Made by a program: the position numbers and the translations under genes | The notes under the pieces: generated by a model | Told to the model about the DNA's origin: nothing | Database searches by the model: none | What the model saw: the letters and a program-made list of their open reading frames with translations, nothing else | In this document: piece by piece, positions 8,496 to 17,808 of the stretch | Layout of the letters: each line of letters starts with the position of its first letter | Numbering within the stretch: the stretch's first letter is position 1 | From: Bacillus sp. T33-2 | GTDB taxonomy: Bacteria > Bacillota > Bacilli > Bacillales > Cytobacillaceae | Length of the DNA stretch: 64,000 nt | Direction: 5' to 3' | Assembly (NCBI RefSeq): GCF_002860205.1 | Contig: NZ_PGVB01000016.1 | Span: forward strand, 1-64,000

Positions 8496-8711
8496 TCTGT
8501 ATAAAAATATATGTCCGAATCCAATTTTGTATGTTTGCTATTCTCCGGTGTGCTAGTTGAATCCACATTTAACAATCGTTAGGTTAGCACCACCAGTAAT
8601 CCTTTTAGACATATTACTTTATATAAAAACATGCGCAAATTTCGACAAATAGTACGATTGGAGTATTAAATATTAAAATCTGCTTCCGATAAATGAAGTG
8701 ATTTTTCATAT

Positions 8712-8800
8712 AAATCAAGGGCATAATCATTGAAAAGTGATGACGCAAAGCTAAAGGGGCCTCTGTATAATACACACAAGGCCAGCCAGCTGCCATCAAA
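8712..8800 (+). ncRNA. Cyclic-di-GMP-I riboswitch (GEMM), likely translational
   Basis: The GEMM-I signature is clear: GGGCA, an ATCATT-GAAA-AGTGAT hairpin with a GAAA tetraloop, GACGCAAAGC, GGGGCC, then AAGGCCAGCCAGCTGCC. No T-tailed terminator follows. The P1 3' strand (TGCCATC) is about 10 nt from the AAGGGAGAG ribosome binding site of the next small gene, which suggests control of translation initiation. Confidence 0.88.
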
Positions 8801-8819
8801 CAGAAGGGAGAGACTTGTG

Positions 8820-8951
8820 ATGTCAAATTGGGTTACACCGGAAGAAAAAATAAGAAGGAAGCAGAAGAAAAAAGTGATAGTATTCGTTACTTGTATTGTA
8901 GTAACCATGATTTTAAGCGGGCTGGTTACATATATGGTTAATCAAATCTAA
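8820..8951 (+). CDS. 43-aa single-pass membrane peptide controlled by c-di-GMP riboswitch
   Basis: ATG at 8820 follows AAGGGAGAG. The product has a polar basic N terminus (SNWVTPEEKIRRKQKKK) and one hydrophobic helix at about residues 19-39 (VIVFVTCIVVTMILSGL), ending MVNQI. The KRRKQKKK block predicts the N terminus stays in the cytoplasm. The family is not recognised. Its position directly behind a GEMM-I aptamer implies c-di-GMP control. It is not fused to the permease relic that follows: that frame is different and has a stop in between. Confidence 0.7.
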   Translation: MSNWVTPEEKIRRKQKKKVIVFVTCIVVTMILSGLVTYMVNQI

Positions 8952-8974
8952 CAATTTGTAGGCCTTCTTGATCC

Positions 8975-9757
8975 TTGTTCCTTGTCTTTACCGTGTTCCC
9001 GCTTTACTGGATTTTTATAACTTCTTTAAAACCGAGCAAAGATATGTTTTCATTCCCTATACAATATTGGCCGGAAACCATTACGTTCGAAAACTATATT
9101 AATATTTTTCAAATATCAAATTTCAATATTTATATTGTGAACCGTTTAATCCTTTCGGTCGTTGCTGCTTTCTTTTCTTTAATCATTGCAAACTTGAGTG
9201 GATATGTACTTGCGAGGTTTGAATTCAAGGGGAAAACGCAGGTGCTTTTTGCTTTTCTAATCACACAAATGATTCCGATATTTATCGGTTTGGCTCCTTT
9301 ATATTTATTGATGTCAAAGCTCCATTTGCTTAATAAACTGCCATCTCTGATGCTCGTATATACAGTAATGATGATTCCTTTTTGCACCGTTATTATGAAA
9401 GGTTTTTTTGAGAGGATTCCTTCAAGCCTGGAGGAAGCAGCCATGATTGATGGCTGTTCGAGATTGACTGCGTTATTTAAGGTGATCATTCCTGTCATGC
9501 TGCCCGGAATAGCGGCGACTTTCATTTTTGCCTTTGTCCAGAGCTGGAATGAATTGTTTCTTGCGATTATGTTTATCGACAAGGAGGAAGCAAAAACCAT
9601 CCCTGTTGCCATGAATTCCTTTATTACTAAATTTGATATCGACTGGGGCGCTATGTCTGCCGCAACGGTCTTATCAGTCATTCCGACATTAATCTTATTC
9701 GCATTTGCGCAAAAGTACATCGTAGAAGGTATGACCCAGGGCTCGGTTAAGGGGTAA
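8975..9757 (+). pseudogene. 5'-truncated MalG-type sugar ABC permease relic
   Basis: About 260 codons of a carbohydrate ABC transporter inner-membrane subunit begin abruptly at FTVFPLYWIFITSLKPSKDMF. The usual first 15-25 residues of the first helix are missing. A TGA lies in frame just upstream, and no ribosome binding site fits the only candidate start (TTG). The EAA motif is intact (EEAAMIDGCSRLTALFKVIIPVMLPG), as is the C-terminal KYIVEGMTQGSVKG. No partner permease, binding protein or ATPase is near. It is most likely the remnant of a deleted transporter operon. Confidence 0.75.
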
Positions 9758-10229
9758 GAGCATTAATAGACAGCCTTTTGGAAAATAAACACAAAAAAAT
9801 CTGAAAGTTTTTTAATGGTAGACAATCTTTGGAGCCAAGCAAATAGCCTCTCACATAACAAAAGGGATTGGAGAGTTAGTTGTCCGTTCCAATTTGATTG
9901 GTTCAGACCGGTCTGTCTGCAACTGGGGTGGCGGTTGAAATACGCTGCGCTAATTCAGTCAAATACAAATACACTTACGTAATATGTAATATATTTATGT
10001 AATATTCTTGAGGTGTTTATGAGTGTTTGTTTCACCTATGTTGCTGCACAGATGAGATCATCCTTTTGAAAATGATGAATATTTAACAGAACTGAAGATA
10101 TCTCCATAAAGACATATGTACATAAATTAAAAATGTTATCCCAAACCTTTTAACATATAGAGTTGCAGCCATTTTGTACATTGTACATGAATCAGAGGTT
10201 GTACAAAAATGACGTTAACAAATAAATTT

Positions 10230-10261
10230 GAAAATGCTTAGAGATCCTCTAAGCATTTTTA
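10230..10261 (+). terminator. Orphan strong terminator hairpin
   Basis: AAAATGCTTAGAG pairs with CTCTAAGCATTTTT. No intact gene precedes it, so it may mark the end of a lost transcription unit. Confidence 0.7.
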
Positions 10262-10278
10262 TGTATTCTTATTATGTG

Positions 10279-10305
10279 GAAGCATGGGGACGGTTCTCGT
10301 GCTTC
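10279..10305. repeat. GGGGACGGTTC dispersed hairpin repeat (copy A)
   Basis: Pattern GAAGCATG-GGGACGGTTCT-CGTGCTTC. The ends GAAGCA and TGCTTC are complementary, so it folds as a small hairpin. Partial copies lie at about 10705-10728 and 10901-10926. Confidence 0.8.
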
Positions 10306-10315
10306 TTTCGTTTTG

Positions 10316-10392
10316 TCTGGATATTTTATAAAAAGGGGTGAGGTGGAATATGATAGTTGTATCCAGAAAGAAAAAGCTCCACGATAATGCGG
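10316..10392. repeat. About 75-bp repeat, copy 1
   Basis: It begins CTGGATATTTTATAAAAAGG and ends CTCCACGATAATGCG, and matches 14527-14602 with few changes. The second copy abuts an IS21 IstB fragment, so this is probably insertion-sequence-derived. Confidence 0.7.
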
Positions 10393-10825
10393 AAGCACAC
10401 GGACGCATAGGGTGTATACAGCCATGACTTAGTGCCACTTATGCCATTGTGAGAGCCACCATGAAAAAACGTAAGCTACCTTAGAAAAAGTTTTCTTGAG
10501 GTGATCAGTGGAATCATTTTGTCACTTTCCATGGAGCCTCTACGGGCATGAATTCCCAGCCAAAAAAGCCAGCAACCCCAGGTCTGGCAAGGCCTACAAG
10601 CCTATCATGCCCGCCTCTCCATAGAAAGTGCACGTCTCGTCCTATTTTCTTTTTTAGGTGGCTCCCTTGACGGCAGAGGTGGCACTTTTCTATGGCTGTA
10701 ATCACATAGGGTCGGTTCTCCTGCTTCTTCTATTTCGTGATCGACGTGGCTCTATTTGAATGAGCAAATACAACAAGTAATTGCCGAAGTGGCAAAGGGA
10801 TGTAGTGTGTAGAAAGGTAAAAAAC

Positions 10826-10862
10826 AATAGGGGGCTGTCACAACGACAGACCCTATAATTTT
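10826..10862. terminator. Hairpin of the terminator type
   Basis: ATAGGG...CTGTC-acaac-GACAG-ACCCTAT followed by AATTTT. No gene is assigned upstream. Confidence 0.45.
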
Positions 10863-11513
10863 AAGAATGTCAGCTAATATAAATTTTTTAAAGTTTCATG
10901 GAAGCAATAGAATCGTCCCTTTGCTTTCCGTTCTGCCCTACCGTGTTTTCTTATGAGCATATCTTTAGTCGCACGTTTATGTTTTGTGAAATTTCAAATT
11001 CATCTACTCGTGTGAAAGACAATAATATATTAATAAATCCTAAATGTTATATCAATAAAATATCAAAAAACGAAAAATGTTGTATATCTGTTGTATGGGA
11101 TAAAAGAAGAGATGCTCCAACAGACAACAGGAAGGTTGCCATTAGGATAATTACTTTGGCAAATAAATATATTGTAATAGGAAAAAAATACTATATAATA
11201 TAATATATTTATTGCCAATATTTTATATGAAGCGTCATAAAGGTTGTGATATTAAAAATTGGGTTTGCTTGCTAACGACTTGCGAGAGCTTTAAGAGAAG
11301 AAAAGTAATTAGAAATTTTAGGAAGCGTTACTAGGAAACTATAAAAATTTAGGGTACCTGTTTGTCTTTTTCTCGATGTTTTCATTTTAGTATACATAAT
11401 ATTATATTTAGCGCATTGAGTTAGATGTAATATCAGCTTAATATGTTCAAAATTAGCAAAAAAACAGCCTTTTAACACCATATATTGTTTACTATTACGG
11501 AGGAATTATAATT

Positions 11514-12521
11514 TTGAGTATAATTTACGTTGCTATTATCTTGATTACTGTGTACATAGCCACAAAAAAGAATAGGAATCCTATACTTTGGATGATTGGT
11601 TCTATTTTATTGCCACCTGCAGCTATTATTGCAATTTTCATAGTAAAACCTTTACCAAAAACAGCGGCTGAAAATTCAGAAGTGGGCATAAACTTCATGA
11701 ACAAATTTGATAAATTCACTCTTAATAAAAAATGGTTTATTCATTACAAGTCGCCGATAACTGTGATTATAATAACTGGATTATTCGCTATTGCAGGTTT
11801 TGCTTTTGAATTTTTATCTATTGGATTCAGTAGGTTTATTAAAAATGATGCTGTTCCTGAAGAAATGGTTAAACGTTTTCTGGTCGATCAACTACAGGGA
11901 GATGAAATAAATTTACAAGTCATAGCTCAAGTTGCCTCAATGTTTAGTCATGAGTCAGATTTGGCGGGATATGCTTTCGGACATTTATTTCTTCAAATTT
12001 CCAGTAAAAATGCGCTAATTTTTGGTTTTATTGGCTTTGTTTTATCGTTGCTATTAATATCTAAAAACATTATTAATAAAATAGATATCTCTAAATACTC
12101 AAATCTTTCTAAACTTTTTAAGTTTTTTTCTGATCAAAGAAAAGATATTGTTTTATCATTAGTCACTATTTGGCTTGTAGGATATATATTTGGAATGGCC
12201 GGTTACTACGTTAAACAATTTTCTATAAAGCAAGATGAAGAAACATACTATCATGAGAAATTCAAAGAACAATATGGGGCAGATCGTTATCCAGAAATAG
12301 AACCTTTCGTTAACAGTTTTTTGAATGGTGATTATTTTTTTGTTGATGGAACAACCCTTTATGAAGCAGAGCTAACTAAACAAAAGACTAAGAATTTTGG
12401 CTATTTACTTGGAATTATACTAGTCTTTTATCGATATCGAATAAAGATTTTAAGCAAGATTAATAAGATAAAAGGGTATGGAAATAAATCTAAGTCAACT
12501 AATGTGAGTAAAAACTATTAA
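11514..12521 (+). CDS. Integral membrane protein of unknown function
   Basis: This 335-residue protein starts at TTG with GGAGG upstream. It has hydrophobic segments at about residues 2-14, 24-45, 78-103, 155-182, 212-234 and 292-307, and a soluble stretch between the last two (YYHEKFKEQYGADRYPEIEPF). I recognise no family. The DNA is markedly A+T-rich compared with the 0-9 kb and 15-24 kb genes, which suggests acquisition by transfer. Nearby are two tiny genes and insertion-sequence debris. Confidence 0.6.
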   Translation: MSIIYVAIILITVYIATKKNRNPILWMIGSILLPPAAIIAIFIVKPLPKTAAENSEVGINFMNKFDKFTLNKKWFIHYKSPITVIIITGLFAIAGFAFEFLSIGFSRFIKNDAVPEEMVKRFLVDQLQGDEINLQVIAQVASMFSHESDLAGYAFGHLFLQISSKNALIFGFIGFVLSLLLISKNIINKIDISKYSNLSKLFKFFSDQRKDIVLSLVTIWLVGYIFGMAGYYVKQFSIKQDEETYYHEKFKEQYGADRYPEIEPFVNSFLNGDYFFVDGTTLYEAELTKQKTKNFGYLLGIILVFYRYRIKILSKINKIKGYGNKSKSTNVSKNY

Positions 12522-12573
12522 ACTTATATTTTGCATATTAGGTATAAATTGTGTCAATTAGGATGTGAAGTGC

Positions 12574-12633
12574 ATGATTTTTCTTGCTATTTTTTTAGGC
12601 TTGCTTCTACTTGGTATTGCTCAAGAAAAGTAA
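12574..12633 (+). CDS. Possible 19-aa hydrophobic peptide
   Basis: ATG is preceded by AGGATGTGAAGTGC. The product MIFLAIFLGLLLLGIAQEK is one membrane helix with a charged end. It is too short to prove coding. It resembles small membrane peptides or type I toxins only in composition. Confidence 0.3.
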   Translation: MIFLAIFLGLLLLGIAQEK

Positions 12634-12662
12634 ATGATTGTTTATCATAAGGGGATGATCAA

Positions 12663-12824
12663 ATGTCAAAACGCAGAGACTATGATAATGATTTACCTAG
12701 CAAATATGATTATGATGAGAATGGCAGCGCTACGGAAGATGGTGGCTACGACCGCTATGGTTATGATCGTGACGGTTATGATTCTGAAGGCTATAACGAT
12801 TTAGGTTACGAGCGCGAAGATTAA
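12663..12824 (+). CDS. Tyr/Asp/Gly pentapeptide-repeat protein (53 aa)
   Basis: ATG follows AAGGGGATGATCAA. The acidic, soluble product carries a five-residue GYD-x-x repeat (GYDRY GYDRD GYDSE GYNDL GYE) after a basic MSKRRDYD start. No signal or membrane segment. A terminator hairpin (12828-12880) follows, supporting expression. Similar GYD/GFD repeats occur in scattered bacterial proteins of unknown role. Confidence 0.6.
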   Translation: MSKRRDYDNDLPSKYDYDENGSATEDGGYDRYGYDRDGYDSEGYNDLGYERED

Positions 12825-12826
12825 TA

Positions 12827-12881
12827 AAACTAGGCTCTCTGTAAAACTATTTATTTTGATTTATTGAGAGCTTAGTTTTTG
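12827..12881 (+). terminator. Rho-independent terminator
   Basis: AAACTAGGCTCTC pairs with GAGAGCTTAGTTTTT around a 22-nt loop. Confidence 0.75.
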
Positions 12882-13106
12882 TTCTATCTCATATTATAAT
12901 AACGATCAAATACAGTGGCTGCTTGCTGGCGTGTCAGGGTGCCGCAAGGATTGCTTCAATCGAACAATCCTTGTTCTGTCGCCCAAGCCCATTCTTTCTT
13001 ATGAGAAGCTGCTGAAAGTGGCTCCATTTGTATTAGGCTCATTAGCTTTAGCTAGGATAATATAAAAATTAACAATTATTAAATTTGAAAAATGGGGTAT
13101 TTTGAA

Positions 13107-13892
13107 ATGAGTTATTTAAAAAGATTAACTATTTTGGGTGTGTCATTATGTTTTTTATTATTAGTAGGCTGTGAAGAAGCTTCAGAAACAGCAAAGAAAG
13201 TGACAGATGAGGTTGAAGAGGCAGTACAGGCAGAGGCAACTAAGGACAATGAATTCGTTCTATCAGTTAAAGAAGGAAGTTTGTCCAGTCATCCAGATGT
13301 AAAAATTAAGGATGCTTTTGCTAATTTCTTTTCTTCCTCGACATGGAAATACTTCCAAGCTGAAACTGGAGAACGTGTGGTTGAATTTACAGGATATTGT
13401 ACTTATATGGAGAAAAAGGTAAAGGCTAAGTTACAATTCATTGTAGAGGAAGGAAAGGAATCGTTTGAAATAGGAGCACTTGAATTTAATGATGTCCCGC
13501 AAAATGACCTTACAAAGGCAGCATTAATCCAAGCAATCTATGAAGGTGAAGACTCGAGTGCTTCGCAAACAGAAAATGATGCACCAGTTGAGACTGCTTC
13601 GCAAACAGAAAATGATGCACCAGTTGAGACTGCTTCAACTGAGGAATCGATTAATGGTATTACAGCAGAATATGCAATCGAATTATATCAACAACTAGAA
13701 AGTTATCCTGATCTAGTTGCAAATGGTGATACTTTCTCTGAACCGACGATTTATGAAGATGAATGGGTTGTATATGTAAGTAGACCATCTGGGACATCGG
13801 AAGGAACAATTATTATTGATGAATTCGGAAATGTTACATTTATGGCAGGAAATGGTGATATTTTAGAAACACTTGCCTCGACTTCAAGTTAA
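13107..13892 (+). CDS. Lipoprotein of unknown function
   Basis: This 261-residue exported protein has a lipobox (LLLVGC, Cys at about residue 22). The mature part begins with a helical acidic segment ([19 protein letters not shown]), then a domain around [23 protein letters not shown] linker has a direct 12-residue duplication ([12 protein letters not shown] twice). The C-terminal domain contains [14 protein letters not shown]. The ATG at 13107 is preferred to 13092 because GGGGT sits about 8 nt before it. No family recognised; low-G+C region. Confidence 0.65.
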   Translation: MSYLKRLTILGVSLCFLLLVGCEEASETAKKVTDEVEEAVQAEATKDNEFVLSVKEGSLSSHPDVKIKDAFANFFSSSTWKYFQAETGERVVEFTGYCTYMEKKVKAKLQFIVEEGKESFEIGALEFNDVPQNDLTKAALIQAIYEGEDSSASQTENDAPVETASQTENDAPVETASTEESINGITAEYAIELYQQLESYPDLVANGDTFSEPTIYEDEWVVYVSRPSGTSEGTIIIDEFGNVTFMAGNGDILETLASTSS

Positions 13893-14370
13893 TTCTTTTT
13901 TAGAAACGAAGTGCAATTTGAATGAGCTTTAATTATTAAAAAAATGAAATTACTAATAAGGATTGAATTAAATAATTAAGGAGTTCAATCCAAAAAAATT
14001 TAAAGATTGTAATTACTGTCAAACTTGATAACAAAATTATTAAATTAATATCACATTAGAAGAACTATCATTTGATGGAAACTATCATTGCTCTAAATTT
14101 ATCTATTTAATCCGAGAAAAAGGGTTAAGTATCTAGAGAGTGAGATAGGTAATTCATGTTCCATTATATGAGGTTCTTTTTATTATGGATAAGGGCCTTC
14201 GATCAGAAGTAAACCAAGTTCACTACAACTAAGGAGGTACTCAGCTCGGGTTTATTTGATAAGTTTAAAAGTTTCGACCAATTTGTAGAGGATATAAAAT
14301 TTGATATAGATAGGAAATAGGGGGAACTTATTTTAACCAAAGGACCAGTATGTGGAAGACATAAAGTTGG
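13893..14370. other. Intergenic, no supported gene
   Basis: A+T-rich. An AAGGAGG at about 14231 is followed by 20-odd codons (LFDKFKSFDQFVEDIKFDIDRK) but with no start codon in a usable position, so I do not call a gene. Confidence 0.4.
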
Positions 14371-14373
14371 TAA

Positions 14374-14405
14374 GGGGGCGGGAAAAATCCCCGCCTTTTT
14401 CTTTC
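14374..14405. terminator. Terminator hairpin
   Basis: GGCGGG-GAAAAAT-CCCCGCC followed by TTTTTCTTT. Confidence 0.6.
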
Positions 14406-14530
14406 TCTTAAACGATAAGATTCCCCTTTGATGTTAAACGTAACGGCATGATGCAACAGGAGGTCCAGTATGGCTGTTGCCACTACATCATCGCCAAATA
14501 CCTTTCCCAACTCGATATAAGACTTGCCTG
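14400..14530 (-). pseudogene. IS21-family IstB ATPase C-terminal fragment
   Basis: About 40 codons (SYIELGKVFGDDVVATAILD, then LLLHHAVTFNIKGESYRLRE) match the end of IstB, the AAA+ helper ATPase of IS21 transposons. The Walker motifs and the rest of the protein are absent. Sequence beyond codon 40 is unrelated. It adjoins the 75-bp repeat shared with 10.3 kb. Confidence 0.7.
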
Positions 14531-14602
14531 GATATTTTATAAAAAGGGGTGAGGCGGCATATGATAGGTGTATCCATAAAGAAAAACCTCCACGATTATG
14601 CG
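14527..14602. repeat. About 75-bp repeat, copy 2
   Basis: Same sequence as 10316-10392 (CTGGATATTTTATAAAAAGG ... CTCCACGATTATGCG). It abuts the IstB fragment. Confidence 0.7.
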
Positions 14603-14839
14603 TCTTCCTTGCTATGCAATGGCTCCTCTTAAAAAATCCATCTATTTTTTGCTTGATTCCATCATTCCTTCTTTAATTCTATTTAAATTATCGCGAGCAT
14701 CATCGCCGTGAGCGTCATTTTTTGTGTTTTACCCAAAAAAAATCCCCCGGGTGGAGGAGGCCGGCATGGTTTTCTTGCCGGAGCAGCAAAAAACGCAGCC
14801 TGCAGCAAAGGAATCTGTACATAAACTACAAGAAATAGC

Positions 14840-14940
14840 CGATACACTTCCCTCTGCTGGTATTAACCAGATCAGGTTCTAGGGTCAAAGACTACAGGTC
14901 TTACTCTCGGCCAGCCATTATCCGGGCACCCCCAGCGCCA
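14840..14940 (-). ncRNA. TPP (THI element) riboswitch, orphan
   Basis: On the minus strand the aptamer reads GGGGGTGCCCGG, GGCCGAGAG, then ACCCTAGAACCTGATCTGG and TTAATACCAGCAGAGGGAA, the standard TPP-binding core. About 75-100 nt further on, CTCC-accc-GGGG followed by T8 (14735-14760) could be its terminator. No thiamine biosynthesis or transport gene follows; only a short open stretch, a repeat and the IstB fragment lie downstream. The regulated gene was probably deleted. Confidence 0.88.
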
Positions 14941-15233
14941 AGCAATTTCAATGCCACTAGAAAAATTGTCAAATAGTATTCGTTGTTATGAAATCGGCCT
15001 CTATTTTTCTTAGTTTGCCTCCTGTTATTGATATTTTCATAGAAAAGGTTCCTTCACCAACTGGCCTGGTCATAATCCCCCTTACGTTTTTATCACTGAC
15101 ATTCACTGTGACATACTTTTTGCAAATTTTATAGGATAATATTCCTGCCTGCGGTTTTTAGGAGTATAATATTTACTAATATTTCAGATAAATGAGGAAA
15201 ATTTCTTCACTTTTTGGGGAATTGGGGAATTCT

Positions 15234-16013
15234 ATGATAACCTATGAGAGTTTTTTTATATTGATACTAATTAGTATACTTGGTCCGGTTGTTGGGGTGT
15301 TTATTTTAATTTTTTACACAAGCCATGAGCGCCAAGTGTATGTACTTGAGATGCAGAACCAGCAGATATCACTGGAAAAGGAGCTGGAGATCAGCCGCTA
15401 TCTTCAGCTGAACCAGCAGATCCAACCTCATTTCTTCTTTAATGCCCTCAATTCGCTTCTTGGGTTGATTCGCCTGAAGCAGTATGACCGGCTTTATGAG
15501 TCGTTTGAGCATATGGCCGTGTACCTGCGTTCCAAATATACGGCGAAGGAGCCTTTGTATCCGCTCGAAAAGGAAGTTTCATATACAGAAAGTTACCTGG
15601 AGATTCAAAAGCTTCGCTTCGGGCACAGGCTCACCATCAACTGGGAGATTGAAAAAGGGCTGGAGCAGGCGATGGTGATACCATATTTGCTGCAAACTCT
15701 GGTGGAAAATGCCTTTAAGCATGGTCTCGAAATGATCGAGGAGCAGGCAGAACTTTTGATAAAAATCAATTCTCTTGAAGATGGCAGAATTCAGATGATT
15801 GTGGCTGATAACGGGCCGGGCTTTCCGGACGAAATAGCTAGCGTCCCCGGCGAGCAAAAGGTAGGTTTGCAGAATATAAGAAGAAGGCTCGGTCTGCTTT
15901 TTGCAAATGAGGCTGTTATGACTGCAAAAACTGCACCCGGTAAACAAGGGGCAGTTGTACAGGTTATCTGGCCGAAAGTTACCATTGTTGAAAACGGGGG
16001 TGAGCATTTATGA
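15234..16013 (+). CDS. Sensor histidine kinase, LytS/YesM type (HisKA_7TM-less, PF06580)
   Basis: This 259-residue kinase has a single N-terminal membrane helix (about residues 5-30), a coiled-coil link, then the PF06580 phospho-acceptor motif QPHFFFNALNSL and a HATPase_c domain with N box (ENAFKHG) and G1 box (VADNGPGFP). It lacks a large sensing domain, so input may come through the membrane or a partner. ATG at 15234 has GGGGAATTCT upstream; the upstream in-frame ATG at 15192 has no site. Its stop overlaps the response regulator start (ATGA), indicating co-translation. Confidence 0.88.
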   Translation: MITYESFFILILISILGPVVGVFILIFYTSHERQVYVLEMQNQQISLEKELEISRYLQLNQQIQPHFFFNALNSLLGLIRLKQYDRLYESFEHMAVYLRSKYTAKEPLYPLEKEVSYTESYLEIQKLRFGHRLTINWEIEKGLEQAMVIPYLLQTLVENAFKHGLEMIEEQAELLIKINSLEDGRIQMIVADNGPGFPDEIASVPGEQKVGLQNIRRRLGLLFANEAVMTAKTAPGKQGAVVQVIWPKVTIVENGGEHL

Positions 16014-16729
16014 ATGTTTTATTGCTCGATGATGAACCATTGGAGCTGGCACAGTTAAATCTATTAATTAACACCCATTTCCCGACCTGGAGGATTAAGC
16101 AGGCCCTGACTGGATCTGAAGCGATCCTGCTGGCGGACAGATGGGTGGACAAGGGAGAGCTTTTTCAGCTTGCGTTTATTGATATTAAGCTGCCAGGCAG
16201 AAACGGGCTTGAGGTTGCATCCATCTTGAAAAACAGAATGCCGGGCCTTGATTTGATTGTTGTGACAGCTTTTCAGGATTTTGAATATGCGAAGGAATCT
16301 ATTAAACTGCGGGCATTTGATTATCTCGTTAAGCCTGTGATTGAAAAAGAATTTTTAAATGTACTGGAAAATTATATAAAAGAGCACCCAGAGTATAGGA
16401 TGAAATCGGATGCTGTTGAAAAGGTCATCATGCTGATCAAGGACCGGTACCATGAGCCATTGAGGTTATCAGGCATTGCAGAGGAAATGCACTTTAACGC
16501 AAATTATTTAAGCCGGCTGTTCAGTGAGGAAGTAGGGTTGTCTTTTTCTGAATTCCTGCTTTCCTACAGGGTAGAGATGGCCAAGCAGCTTCTGGCCCGG
16601 AATCGGCAGTGGAGTGTCCAACAGATTGCGGAAAAATGCGGATTCAGCAGCCAGCACCATTTGAGCAGTGCCTTTAAAAAGTTCACTCAATGCTCTCCGA
16701 CAGAGTATCGAAATGCGGTGATCAGATGA
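16010..16729 (+). CDS. Response regulator with AraC-type output domain
   Basis: This 239-residue protein has an N-terminal receiver (LLLDDEPLE; phospho-acceptor Asp58 in FIDIKLPGRNG; Lys in YLVKPV). The C-terminal AraC double helix-turn-helix covers about residues 135-239 (LSGIAEEMHFNANYLSRLFSEE, then IAEKCGFSSQHHLSSAFKKF). It is the partner of the preceding kinase. By the usual YesN arrangement it probably activates the downstream transporter genes. It overlaps the next gene by ATGA. Confidence 0.9.
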   Translation: MNVLLLDDEPLELAQLNLLINTHFPTWRIKQALTGSEAILLADRWVDKGELFQLAFIDIKLPGRNGLEVASILKNRMPGLDLIVVTAFQDFEYAKESIKLRAFDYLVKPVIEKEFLNVLENYIKEHPEYRMKSDAVEKVIMLIKDRYHEPLRLSGIAEEMHFNANYLSRLFSEEVGLSFSEFLLSYRVEMAKQLLARNRQWSVQQIAEKCGFSSQHHLSSAFKKFTQCSPTEYRNAVIR

Positions 16730-17757
16730 TTGCCCATCAGCCATTTCCACAGCCTCTCTCAAAGCTGGTATCCGCCTGGATGACAGTCAGCCTGCTGTTT
16801 GTGTCCGGACAGGCAGTTTTTACATATGGAGCACTAGCGGGGTTTATGATAGTTGGTGCTTTCCTGATGGCATTCCTGCTTATTATCCCGTTCCTTTGGC
16901 TACACCGTTCTAAGGGCCGGGAACAATCGCCGTTCCTAACCATACTAGAGTATGTCATTTTCTTTGAATCTTTTACGCTCCACTTTGTCATTTTACTTTT
17001 AATAGCTTCATCAGCCCTGGCCTTTACTTCACCATTAAGACTGATGGGACTCGCGATTCCCTTTATTACCGCCATTCTCTTCTTTTTAGGGAGAAAAGGG
17101 GCCATCAAGCTCGCAGTGTTGCTGGGATTATCAATCTTTCTTCCAAACTACTTTTTCCTGCAGAAAGGGCTGGAAACCGTTTACCATAATCTTTTGCATT
17201 ATCATCCAAGGTTTCTTCATTTACAGCAGGAGGGGGCATGGGTCCTGTTTGGCCTGCTTGTGGCCGTCTTTTTCGCAAAGCTGTATGCTCAGATTCCTTT
17301 CCTATATGGGTACGTGGAGAATCGGTTTTGGAAAGGAATCCAGAAGCTGTTCTTCGGTTATTTGATTTGGGCGACCGTCATTCTGGCATTTTCCTCGATG
17401 AGCCTTGTTTCATTTAACTACCAAATGCCAGCTGGCCAGGGAAACCAGCGGTTCTTTTTGATGCTGGAGGAGCTTATGGATCAGGTGTTTATAGCGATCA
17501 TCCTTCTCGGCCTTGCTGCCTGTTCGACCCTGGAGCTGTCTGCGGCTGCCCGAAAAATTGGTAACAATATTTCCAAGCGGCTGCTAATGGCTGGGATGGC
17601 TGTGATCCTTGGAATTTTCTTTTATATCAGGGAAGTTGCCATTATAAAACTGTTCGTCCTTTTTGGAGCTGGCTCGGCGGTCATTTGCCTTTTACATCTG
17701 GTTTATACAGCAATACATCATAAATATATAAAAACAAGGAAGATAAATATAAATTAA
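16726..17757 (+). CDS. Polytopic membrane protein of unknown function
   Basis: This 343-residue, very hydrophobic protein has about ten predicted membrane segments, for example LVSAWMTVSLLFVSGQAV, GFMIVGAFLMAFLLIIPF and FVILLLIASSALAF. The layout is transporter-like (APC-fold size), but I recognise no family motif. ATG at 16726 overlaps the response regulator stop (ATGA); an earlier in-frame ATG at 16690 would overlap by 40 bp without a ribosome binding site. Its place between a two-component pair and a peptide ABC transporter suggests a signalling or accessory uptake role. Confidence 0.65.
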   Translation: MIAHQPFPQPLSKLVSAWMTVSLLFVSGQAVFTYGALAGFMIVGAFLMAFLLIIPFLWLHRSKGREQSPFLTILEYVIFFESFTLHFVILLLIASSALAFTSPLRLMGLAIPFITAILFFLGRKGAIKLAVLLGLSIFLPNYFFLQKGLETVYHNLLHYHPRFLHLQQEGAWVLFGLLVAVFFAKLYAQIPFLYGYVENRFWKGIQKLFFGYLIWATVILAFSSMSLVSFNYQMPAGQGNQRFFLMLEELMDQVFIAIILLGLAACSTLELSAAARKIGNNISKRLLMAGMAVILGIFFYIREVAIIKLFVLFGAGSAVICLLHLVYTAIHHKYIKTRKININ

Positions 17758-17808
17758 ATTTTTAGAAAATTATTATAATTAGGAACAATAGTGAAAGGGG
17801 GATATGGC

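Larger units (their letters stand above)
9758..10897. other. Gene-poor 1.1-kb region of repeats and insertion-sequence debris
   Basis: There are no convincing genes. It holds AT-rich direct repeats (GTAATATGTAATATATTTATGTAATAT at about 9979-10006), an orphan terminator hairpin (10231-10260), a GGGGACGGTTC repeat (10279-10305), a 75-bp repeat shared with 14.5 kb, and a diverged inverted repeat (10431-10461 against 10660-10691). Confidence 0.6.

Noticed and set aside
8730-8819. Longer N terminus for the 43-aa peptide
   Set aside because: It would translate the riboswitch aptamer itself; the ATG at 8820 has the ribosome binding site.
10514-10705. 63-codon minus-strand frame (MITAIEKCHLCRQGSH...)
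   Set aside because: It lies within insertion-sequence debris, has no ribosome binding site and matches no family I recognise.
10898-11203. 101-codon open frame on the plus strand
   Set aside because: No ribosome binding site, Cys- and Ser-rich random composition, overlaps a partial dispersed repeat.
14650-14725. Short frame after the TPP riboswitch (NDAHGDDARDNLNRIKEGMM) as a thiamine gene
   Set aside because: It has no start codon and no resemblance to thiamine proteins; it may be the end of a lost gene.
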